The position numbers and the translations under genes were made by a program. Below, piece by piece: positions 39,201 to 48,126 of a stretch of DNA of 64,000 bases. Origin of the DNA: Xestospongia muta (taxonomy: Eukaryota > Porifera > Demospongiae > Haplosclerida > Petrosiidae). How positions within the stretch are numbered: the first letter of the stretch is position 1; every line of letters starts with the position of its first letter. The DNA lies in contig OY848919.1 of assembly GCA_963693285.1 (NCBI GenBank), positions 13,291,639 through 13,355,638 of the forward strand, read 5' to 3'. The notes under the pieces were generated by a model. It did no database searches and was not told the DNA's origin. It saw only the letters and a program-made list of their open reading frames with translations.

Positions 39201-42070
39201 GGTAGTCAATGTATGTAAATAAACTAATAGACAGACTGTTGTTTATTTTATATGACAATCATAGTTGATATAATACTTTATTGTTCTTAGTTTATTGCTT
39301 CTATGAGCAATGATCCATGTTAGAAGAAGATAAAACAAAAAGTAGACATACTCAATTATAAGCACATAACATTTTATTACACACTATTGTTATGATTTGT
39401 TTATAATCTCTGACACTAGCAAACACATTTAAATTATAAAAACTGGCACTATATATTATAGACACTTTGTCATCTTGTCTTAATTATAGCTGCTACAATA
39501 ATCACTTTTGTCTTTGTGATTATGTTAAGAGTGTGTATATAAACTTACAAGAGGTAACTAAACCACAAATAATTACATAATTACATGTACTAATAACAGC
39601 ATTATATACAAATATAGTCATGTATAGTTATGACAACATGCTCAATAATGGAAATACTTACTTCGTCAATGGCATCCAGTGATGCACCAGAGTTTATTAG
39701 CAAATAAGTTATCTCAGAATAGCCATTATAAGCAGCACAGTGAAGAGGAGTATTCTTTAACTACATTAAGGAGATATTGAATTTATAATCAATTCACTCT
39801 ATAATAATAGCTATACAATTAATGATACATTATAAAGGTTTGGTAAAATAATTCAATATCTTTTCGCTATTGTTGTTGATACTTTATGTATTGTCATCAG
39901 TAGTATTTATGATAACTAGCTTTTATATGTTTGGAGATTAAAATGTTTGTTCTCTTATGTCACATATCATTTATCTAGGTTTACAATATAGTCTCATATT
40001 GCAATGCATGATAGTAAGTTATTTGCTAAGTAGATGCATCATAGAACTTATACTATTGACAAACTATGAGTGGTATATATTATATGACTAGGATAACTTT
40101 TGCTTTACAAAGTTTAATGTCCAAAAATTAATATGTTGAAAATTTCAAATAAAAGAGGCATGTACGAAAACCTATCAAGCAATTCTCTGTAGCTGTATGG
40201 AGGATGATAGAGAACCTTTTCAATCAGGCAGTCCATCTGTAGGTTTCAGATATCTCAAAAGAGTCATCTCAGATGTATCTAGTATCTACACTATCTACAG
40301 TTTCAATACAATGATTTAAAATGTCTATTACATACTGTAAATATTCCTAGAGTAAATATTTCAATGTGTAGTTATCTTAATGTGTTTATTTTTCCTACAT
40401 CGTCCAGTGTTTAAACTTTCTTTACAATGAAACTTTCCTAATCTATGGTAGTTAGTCTGTAGATTTGTTAAATTTACATGTTTTGCTAGTAATCATAGAA
40501 TATACAACATACTGGTTTAACCTCTGAATATAAAAGGTCACCTTTGTTACTAAAATTACAAACTTAATCTTATTCATTGTCATAATTTTCTTAATCAAAT
40601 TATTAGTAGGTTATAAATATTGTTATCATATAAAGTGTGAACCAGCAAATAGATTTATTTATGTGGCAATCCACAGCTAAATGTAACACCTGTAATAGGT
40701 AATTGTGGAAGGAGATCATGTAGATATGAAATAAACTTCAGCAAAATTAAATGTCAAATCACTTCTTCTGCCTATTGGCATGCCCTTAATTAAAATACTG
40801 GGGGAACATTTTGTCAAATGAAGAACATTTTACTAAACTTTCCATTTCCTATATGTTACCACAATCTCTCTAATGTTATAATTAATTGTGTTTACTAATT
40901 GTTTCTCAAATTTAAATGTTGGAATACAATAAACCTAAGGGCTCTCTATAAAAATAGACCATAGTTAGGTATGCATGTATACAACTTGTTGATACAAGCA
41001 GAATCAAGACTTATGTTTGATACTTTAAAAAACTATACTTATCAGAGTTTTATTAGCATAGATTGTAAGGTTATGAGGACAGTGAGTGAATAAATGTGAC
41101 ATGACATAAACATCTTGTAATAATTCTAGAAAATCTATTTTGCAAATGCTATATTAAAAGTAAATTCATAAAAATATTGTCCTTCAAAGTTTGTGTTATA
41201 TGATAGATATAGACTGGCTCTGTTAGAATAATTCAGTAACATTGTTATTAGATCAACAAATGTACACATCATGTCAGTAATATTAACACTTTACTAATAT
41301 CAGGAGTATATAATGAGATAAGACAAAAAAGTAAAAAGGAAATAAAACTATTTCACCATTGATTAAAATGATACGAGGATTTATGTTACTAAATTTAGAC
41401 CACTCAACAACCAAGTAGGTACATGAAAGTTGTAAACAGTCAGAAGTAATTCTTGGTATAGACAATGCAGACTATGATGATATAGGAAATGTTATTACAA
41501 GACATAGCAAGACTTATTACTGCTATACAATAGATATAAACTGACAACTATTATGTATTATCTATTATTGTATGATATCATAGGAGTTCAGAGTGTTACT
41601 GTAATGTTATACTACATTATAACTCAACCAAGATCATACTCTAATGATAATACAGTGTGTTGTCATGTACAAACCCTTGTGTCTGAGGCTATTAATTCAT
41701 TGTACATCTAAAATCAAGCCTTTGCATTTAGGATATATATACTTTAATATTCTGTGTTAATAACATACCCCATAAGGATGGTGATAGTTAGGGTCTGCAC
41801 CTTTATTAATAGCAGATTGTACATTATAGAGATCTCCATCTTTAGCTGCCTCATATAGTTGTTCATTCTATTATAAAGACAATATGTATCATGTAGTGTA
41901 GTATAGTGAGTATACAGATCAGCCCTTATAACTAAAAGACCATCTTTTAGAAAGATATTCTGTCTATACAATAACACTGATATGTGAGTTTAGTTAGTAT
42001 CACAGTGATATATAGGCATAATGACATAGTAATAGAAAGATTATAGACTTACTAGTTCATTCAGAGACAT
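24203..42070 (-). CDS. Ankyrin / P-loop GTPase-COR / ZU5 / CARD-like protein, 1586 aa
   Basis: Exons: 42070-42053, 41867-41769, 39760-39662, 38177-38079, 37636-37538, 36213-36115, 34630-34532, 33200-33102, 31617-31519, 30115-29932, 29318-27249, 26948-26838, 26791-26246, 26195-26019, 25972-25842, 25791-25636, 25586-25394, 25350-25297, 24585-24271 and 24216-24203. Frame and phase agree at every junction. Eight exons of exactly 99 nt each encode one 33-residue ankyrin repeat (TPLHWAAYKGYSE); a ninth repeat opens exon 30115. The GTPase exon has SGAPGTGKSS and DSGGQ, a COR-like region and a Cys/His cluster (CSIC, HLC, CC) before LPWI. Next come ZU5, a Ser-rich linker, the beta-rich module and a CARD-like domain. 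The ankyrin part probably binds a ligand or partner, with the CARD-like end recruiting effectors (inference). The repeats lie in a recent tandem duplication, so the repeat number may vary between alleles or be affected by assembly. Confidence 0.85.
24745..25085. mobile_element. Two imperfect palindromes, orthologous to those at 17.1 kb
   Basis: The same pair of hairpin-forming elements as at 17120-17460 lies in the intron before the CARD-like exon of this paralogue. Arms of about 60 bp (AAGTGAAATTAAC / TTAATTTCACATT) flank a CCTAAACCTTGAAACC spacer. Their presence in both introns means insertion before the exon-intron unit was duplicated. Confidence 0.5.
30160..31500 (-). other. 1.4 kb intron, no feature seen
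   Basis: This is the intron between the last ankyrin exon and the first 3 kb unit. I searched both strands for further 33-residue ankyrin exons and found none. The open frame at 30980-31186 (+) has no family signature and no splice support. Confidence 0.5.
31331..34343 (-). repeat. 3013 bp tandem unit, copy 1 (two ankyrin exons)
   Basis: The unit starts at GGGATATAAATTGGCACTGT and contains ankyrin exon A (31617-31519), a 450 bp MITE and ankyrin exon B (33200-33102). It repeats with only scattered single-base differences at 34344. Exon A ends GASLDPIDN and exon B ends GAYIDAIDK. Confidence 0.95.
31874..32323. mobile_element. 450 bp MITE, array copy 1
   Basis: The ends GTACCAAAGTTCCCTGAG and CTCGGGGAACTATGGTAC are imperfect inverted repeats (about 15 of 18 positions pair). 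The inside is non-coding and has repeated GTGGGTGCTTA / GTGGGCGCTTG motifs. It is related to the 495 bp element at 20286. Confidence 0.75.
34344..37349 (-). repeat. 3006 bp tandem unit, copy 2
   Basis: Carries exon A (34630-34532) and exon B (36213-36115) with the same encoded repeats as copy 1. Differences I noticed include GGATGGGAT/GGATGAGAT in the MITE, TATAAAG/TACAAAG near 36560, and a shortened TATCTAGTATCTACAC stretch near 36730. Confidence 0.95.
34887..35336. mobile_element. 450 bp MITE, array copy 2
   Basis: Same element as at 31874, carried along by the 3 kb tandem duplication (offset 3013 bp). Confidence 0.75.
37350..38007 (-). repeat. Truncated tandem unit, copy 3 (exon A only)
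   Basis: About 658 bp with exon A (37636-37538). It stops inside the MITE at about 38007 and joins directly to the fourth unit just upstream of that unit's exon A. The deletion removed exon B of this copy but kept frame, because each exon is a whole 99 nt repeat. Confidence 0.9.
37893..38007. mobile_element. MITE truncated at the array deletion junction
   Basis: Only the first ~115 bp of the element remain. The right end is replaced by sequence of the next unit, so the MITE marks the deletion breakpoint. Confidence 0.75.
38008..40870 (-). repeat. Tandem unit, copy 4 (most diverged)
   Basis: Contains exon A (38177-38079, GASLDPIDN) and exon B (39760-39662, GASLDAIDE). It is visibly more diverged from copies 1 and 2 than they are from each other, so it is the older unit of the array. 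Confidence 0.9.
38434..38883. mobile_element. 450 bp MITE, array copy 4
   Basis: Full-length element with a slightly different right end (CTTGGGGAACTATGGTAC). Its presence shows that the MITE was in the unit before the array expanded. Confidence 0.75.
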
Positions 42071-42162
42071 TTTGAAAAGTGGAGGTCCTTAGCTGGTCAC
42101 TGCTCCTATGTCAGGTGTCTATAGATAATATAGGAATTAGTTGACATAGTTAGATAGTAGGC

Positions 42163-42284
42163 AGTGTCTATTTGTCCGGCAGGAAATGTATACTTTGTTG
42201 TGTATTAAACTGATCCCCATCCCCTAAACCTTAACCTACCTTTATACAACAAAGTATACATTTCCTGCCGGACAAATAGACACT
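42163..42284. repeat. 39 bp perfect inverted repeat with 44 bp spacer
   Basis: Arms 42163-42201 and 42246-42284 are exact reverse complements (AGTGTCTATTTGTCCGGCAG...). The spacer contains CCCCTAAACCTTAACC. It lies about 95 bp upstream of the ankyrin-GTPase start codon. It could be a short hairpin transposon or a promoter hairpin. Confidence 0.85.
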
Positions 42285-42301
42285 ACGTAGATAGTATATC
42301 A

Positions 42302-42683
42302 CTACTACATTGGAATGAAGAAACTCTACTAACTAAATCAACTATAGCCTAATTATAGTAAGATAGAATATACTGTCTGTCTACTAACTAGTAATAGCTA
42401 CTACATTGGAATGAAGAAACTCTACTAACTAAATCAACTATAGCCTAATTATAGTAAGATAGAATATACTGTCTGTCTACTAACTAGTAATAGCTACTAC
42501 ATTGGAATGAAGAAACTCTACTAACTAAATCAACTATAGCCTAATTATAGTAAGATAGAATATACTGTCTGTCTACTAACTAGTAATAGCTACTACATTG
42601 GAATGAGGAAACTCTACTAACTAAATCAACTATAGCCTAATTGTAGTAAGATAGAGTATACTGTCTGTCTACTAACCAGTCTA
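42302..42683. repeat. 96 bp minisatellite, about four copies
   Basis: Units begin at 42302, 42398, 42494 and 42590 with CTACTACATTGGAATGA. The first three are nearly identical and the fourth has several changes. It lies in the 5' flank of the ankyrin-GTPase gene. Confidence 0.95.
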
Positions 42684-42689
42684 CTACTA

Positions 42690-44190
42690 TATTAAACAGA
42701 TATACACTCACACTGTACACTATATGATATCATTGGATACTAATAATATGTAATATTTTAGTAGTAGCATACAATATCAAAAAGTAATACCAATACTAAC
42801 CTGTTCTCGTCTTCAGGGTGTAACTGCGTTTGTTTGGTGGTTGTTCATGGCAACTCAGTGCCAACGCCCACTAATTAGTGTGTGGGTGACTTTCTATTTT
42901 GGTGCTGGGAGGTTTCAACCATGCATCTGTGTAATTGGAGAAGACAAATATTAATTTTAAGGACTTATTTGACTATATTACTGATTCAATCAGGTCAGTC
43001 TTTAGATATGTTACTGAGTCATTATATTAATTTGCAGAGGCAGAGACACCACTCAAAAAGTGGGGGGGGGGGGGGGGGGCTCAGTAAAAAATTCTTATAT
43101 GTAGAATTTAAACAATATTTTTTAAAGAAAAAAGGATAACTTGAAACACATTTAAAACACACAGTATACATCTTCATAAGTCCAAAAAATTACCAAGTAT
43201 TTTTTCGTTCACATGTTTAGAAACAAATTCTCATGCAATGGAAGGTAAATCTAATCGTCACTCACTACTGAACTGAGTCCTACACTCCAGGTGTTAAATA
43301 TTATTTTAGTTTAAACTGAAATTGCAGCTGCTCAGACAGTTCAGACAATGCAACACTAAAACTGACTATATCCCACCCACGTATATAATTGTCTTCTTTG
43401 CAAAGTGGGGGGGCTCAAGCTTCCCTGCCCTCCCAGTATCTCTTCTAATGATTTGAATAGTTTTCTCAGTGGCAGACCAGTGGTATTACTGACAAACTAT
43501 GATCCAGTAGGCAAACATTGAATACAACTGTGTTATTGACCTATAACTTAGTAAGTTACTTCATCAAATGTAATATCATATATGTGGGTATGTTTATTTA
43601 ATGTTATTCGAATTCAATTGTATTGTTGTGTTTGACTCTTGAGAGTGAACACGAGGACGTGGGATAACCCCACATAATTGAACAATATACACAATTAACA
43701 AGTAAGAAATTGTTTACCTTCAATAGTGAGTGTTATGTTGATACATGTTGTTGATCATAATATTGATAAATTCTAGAATCACTCCACATATTGGGTTTTA
43801 TCAAATATTACTAGTCAATTGAAATCAATAAAAGCCTAGTTTACATAAACCTAGTTCATTCTTTGGTAATAATTTTATTAATGCAGTTGTTATTTGACTG
43901 TGATTGGTGACATACAAATTTGGGCAATTCAGCTAGCACCCCATTTTGATTGTTTAACTTAGCTGTTATGCGTTCAGGATTAAAAAGGCTTTTCCTAGAC
44001 CCTAAATCCAAAACCCTAAACTCTTGAGTGTTCAATTAACAGTCACTATTCTCTCCTAACATCTATAATCTACTCTACTGAGTAACCCTTAATAATAATT
44101 TCAATTTAAAAGAACACTAACTAACAAAGTTTAGAGAATAGGTCAAAGAAAAATATGCCAAAAAAATTAGACAAAAAATGAAGAAAAAGG
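42690..44190. other. Intergenic, no gene seen; G18 run
   Basis: I find no supported gene. A run of 18 G at 43062-43079 is striking in such AT-rich DNA and may be an assembly weak point. At about 43997 a CCCTAAATCCAAAACCCTAAAC stretch resembles the spacers of the palindromic elements elsewhere. Confidence 0.5.
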
Positions 44191-45994
44191 AAGAATTAGG
44201 TAACTCATTTCCTGCAATGAAACTTGAAGTTTCTACTCTTCTTACTTCAGGAGCAGTGACTAGTGAGCAGTATAGAAGTGCTGTGAAGATGGTTAGGTGG
44301 TGGGAGGTTTAATAACAGTTTCATGATAGACGACTTTCCTGTCCTAGGAGCTCCAGACAACAAGAACTTGAGAGTATTTACATCAAATTTGGCCTTCTTT
44401 GAGTGCTTTGTGAATTAAACCAGTATAATCTATAAGACAAAAGAGAGAAAAATTTAATATAACCATTGAATCATACTGTATAATACTAGCTTTTATTTGA
44501 TATTATTTACATAATTAAGGATTACATCGTCAATTAGAGACAAAGCAAATTATACATGATTGATTGATGCACAGATATTATTATTAATGACAAAGCTGTT
44601 AAGCTAAGCTAATATACAAGTAGTCTAGCAAGCTAGCCCCTCCTACATTTGATAAGTTACTGAGTGGAAGAGGGTCTAGAAGTGAACTAGGCGTATTGCC
44701 TTATTGGAATGGATGGAATGTGTGCCAGTGTCTCGTGATCAATTTCCTCCACCCATCAGACTGTCAAAAAGGAGGAGGGGCTAGCTTGCTAGACTAATAC
44801 ATAAGAGACCAAATGATAATAAACTAGAGACCTATATAAGTAACTCAACAAGACTTATCATAACTTGTGTCTTAGGATATGTACAAGGCTAATTGATTGT
44901 TAAACATTGGAAAAGATCCGCATTCCTATCTTTAAATAGCTAGTACTATAGTGCCATGTGAAGCTTACAGTCTTATATTTTGAATTTACTAGGTTTCTTT
45001 GTAAGAAAGTATGATAAACTATAATGTAACTAGCAGTTATATATATAATATATAAATTAATGCCTTATTAGCAAATGTTATATTTACCACGTAACTCCCC
45101 TAACTACTAACATTAACAAATAATATGGTTTAATTAGAACTTACCAGTACTGCTATTACCAAGTGATCGTAAAATAGACAGCATCTTATTATCAGATTTG
45201 ATTCCTCTTAACGTCTCACAATATTTTAGCCTAGTGGCTGTATCAGGTCTATCACCAGCAGATACTGTGGCCAATATAGAAAGGCAAGATGGAGGAATTT
45301 GAGCATCAAATCTGTCTACATCATTCCGATAAATCTGTAATATAACATTATACATTATATATATCATAAATGTACATACCCTTGAAGGAACAACATGAGG
45401 AAAAATATTCCATCCATTGAAGGGATTATTGTTCTTCATTGAAGACTAATTCAATATAACCGTCACTATCTTGAAATGTGAAAGAAATACGAGTGTCTTT
45501 TTCAACATTAGGTGGAAGACTGGTATTTATATACTATATAATAAGAGTCAATATTGGTTATGATATATATACATACATATTCACCACTAATAAACTATTA
45601 CTATGTTTAGCTACTATAAAGTGCACTAGCCATTGTCTGTCACCTTGCTGTTCATATACCACTTGAGCTACATACATGATGTCAGGTGATGAAGACATTG
45701 GTTGGAATCTGGTTGTGTGATCAGAATCTTTCACTAATGTAATCTCTACATAATATCTATAGCTAATATTCACATACAGTACAATATACCTGGAGTAACT
45801 TCTTTTGAGGAAGGAACACTTAAAGTGAATCATGATATTTACTTAACTCTGAAATAGTACAATATAACATTAATTGTTGACTCATAATCACTAAAATCAC
45901 TTACCAGCCAAATTTTCTTTGGAGTTACATCTCGTCTGTAGCTTTTTATACCAACAGATACAGTCTCAGAAATAGAATCAGTTTTTGCATCCAT
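44190..45994 (-). pseudogene. Scrambled pseudogene: N-module start, beta-rich module, P-loop GTPase fragment
   Basis: Reading from the promoter at 46.0 kb: exon 45994-45905 starts MDAKTD and includes SYRRDV, a shrunken N-module. The beta-rich module exons lie at about 45720-45600, 45530-45390 and 45334-45144. Compared with the intact copies, a two-base loss after NEEQ (about 45430) brings a stop and a frameshift. At 44420-44210 a copy of the GTPase P-loop exon has GGCCAAATTTGA, a stop, and a changed P-loop (GAPRTGKSS). The module order (beta-rich before GTPase) is the reverse of the intact gene at 24-42 kb. Confidence 0.75.
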
Positions 45995-46095
45995 GGTTGA
46001 AAGAAAGGGCGAGGTCCCTAAACAAGTTTTTCAATTTGCGCATGCTCAGTAGCCAGTAATTAGGGTGGAGCTCATTTGCAGTTTTTGCAGACACA
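45995..46095. promoter_or_regulatory. Divergent promoter copy 4, NRF-1-like
   Basis: TGCGCATGC at 46037-46045 followed by TCAGTAG, then GGGTGGAGCTCATTTGCAG and TTTTTGCAGACACA up to the ATG. It faces the only complete plus-strand partner, so this may be the ancestral arrangement. Confidence 0.65.
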
Positions 46096-47925
46096 ATGGA
46101 GAGAGAAGTCAGTTTCCTACGTTGTTCTAAGGTCAGTCATTCTCCTAGTACACAGTATATATATAAAGTGATCTATATAGCTCAGTTGTTATGTGGAGTT
46201 CAACAAGATGATACATAGACTACAACAGTCTGTACATGGATACAACAGAGGAGAGTCACTCCATACAACATCTACTAGGTACATTACCTGTGTGTGTCAG
46301 TATTACTATGAGATAATAGTACTATATACTGCAGTATATGATCACCTACTGTAGGAAAGGAACATGTAGTGAATATAACTTTTATCAGACATTAACAATA
46401 ATGTTGAATCAAGTACTCAAGTATGTTACATGATCACTTGTTTTATAATTGTCTCTCTCTCTCTCCTATCATTGTTGTCTCTGTAGTAATCCTCATGTTG
46501 AAATACAACATCAAGAACTGTTAACTATATATCAATGGTTTTGTCTTAATAGACCATACACATCACAGGTAATAGTTACTAGTTATATTACTAGTTATTA
46601 TATCTATAGAAGATCAACAACACTAGTGCTCCAAAACCTCAACTATTTCTGACAAAATCTCATACACAAAGAGGAGGAGGAGGGGCTAGTAGACCTCAAA
46701 CAGCTCCAGCTGCTCTTGGCTATGTAAGTAGTATACATATTGTCCACACTATTATATAATATGTGTTAATAGTAACTATGATATGTGATAATATATAATG
46801 ATTGATATGTTAACACTTAACATCATTTATTAGTTAACACTATCTCTCTATAGACCACACCTACATCCTCTTGTAAAACCCCTCTCTGTCCTCCGTCCAC
46901 TCCAGCTCCTTTATTAGGGTTTACATCCACTTATGTCACACGTTCACTACACACCTCACAACGACCACCTACACACTCATCATCTTCTAGTGAGTTAGAA
47001 CAGCTGGAGAAGATAAGACAACCAGTACTTAATAGATCAGAGAAGAGAGATAGCAGTACTGATAGTACTACAGATAATACTGAACACAGACATACAAGGT
47101 ATAATGGTATATTATAATGTGAGGTGAAGTGATATATCATATATTAGGACATTAACTCCTAGTACAATATATTTGACTGCTTCAAGTATAGCAGCTGATA
47201 TGACACTTGATAGAATGACAGTAAGTACATACAATACTACATTATATTATGATTATTAATAACTCTAGTCATCATTGAGGACACCATTATTATTACCATA
47301 TAAACCAGTAGATCAATACAAACCTCCTGTACAATCTACCCCTCAATATATCAGTGTTAATAGGAATGTAATAGTTACTTCAAGAGATGGTAAGAAGGAT
47401 ACAAAGAAGACTGAAGTTACCTTGGACACTATAACTGAAGGAACAGATGAGTTAGACACAACAGAAACTATTAAGGAGGTTGCCATGGAAACAATGATAA
47501 AATCTCCAGTAACAACCAAAGATCCACCTCCATTACAAGCAGATACACAAGTAGCCAGTGATCGTACAAGGTCAGAGGTTGATATGATTGCTGTTCCCGT
47601 GGTCAGTATTAGAGATAAGAGAACATTGTCTACTGATAAAATAGTGGACAGACGTACACCCAAACACAGTATACGTCAACCTCATCAAATGGGTGTGGTT
47701 TCCTTATCCTTCCCAAATGATAAGTTACCACTTCATAGACAAACTAGACAACAACGGTTAGTTCTATCATGTGTATAGTTTCTATCAAAGTCCATTAAAT
47801 GGGTGGAGTTTGTGGACATAAAATATTATTACTTATTAATTTCTATTTTTAGGTCTCCAAAGACTCTCATGCCAATGGTTGCTAGTTTTAACAAGCACCA
47901 TTATCGACCAAAAACAGTTGCCTAG
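46096..47925 (+). CDS. Intact 8-exon plus-strand gene of unknown function, 402 aa
   Basis: Exons 46096-46131, 46181-46278, 46487-46568, 46610-46723, 46854-47098, 47148-47220, 47269-47756 and 47853-47925 splice in frame to a TAG stop (1209 nt). The protein starts MEREVSFLRCSK. It is rich in Ser, Thr, Pro, Lys and Arg, with an RGGGGASRPQ stretch, a Ser/Thr/Pro-rich middle and no transmembrane or enzyme motif that I recognise. Low-complexity composition suggests a disordered, possibly phospho-regulated protein. It shares a divergent promoter with the pseudogene at 44.2-46.0 kb and ends about 200 bp from the convergent phosphorylase kinase gene. Exon fragments of it lie at 1.8, 5.7, 14.8, 16.1, 23.3, 52.0 and 62.4 kb; this is the only complete copy. 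Confidence 0.8.
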
Positions 47926-48126
47926 CAACAAAACAATTAACTTTTGTTTTTAAAAAGAATTATTACATACAATATGTATTATATATAAAAATAATGATAC
48001 TAGTATTTTTTTGTTAAGTAAAGTACTTCTATTGTAAAAATTATGGAAGATAGTCTAAATCAAACTTTGAAACATGACAAGAATGATAAGTGAATAAATG
48101 CTAATTAAATGAGTGGGCAGAGAGTA

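Noticed and set aside
31331..40870. CRISPR-like or satellite array
   Set aside because: The units are 3 kb, contain spliced ankyrin exons and belong to a eukaryotic gene; there are no short repeats with unique spacers.
42205..42245. Telomere-like CCCTAAACC stretches (also 17.36, 24.99, 44.0 kb)
   Set aside because: They are single short stretches in spacers of palindromes, not tandem telomere arrays.
42882..43139. Plus-strand open frame over the G18 run
   Set aside because: It translates the homopolymer as poly-Gly, has no splice or family support, and lies in repeat-rich intergenic DNA.
47343..47663. Minus-strand open frame in exon 7 of the plus-strand gene
   Set aside because: Antisense shadow; the plus-strand frame is confirmed by matching phases on both sides.
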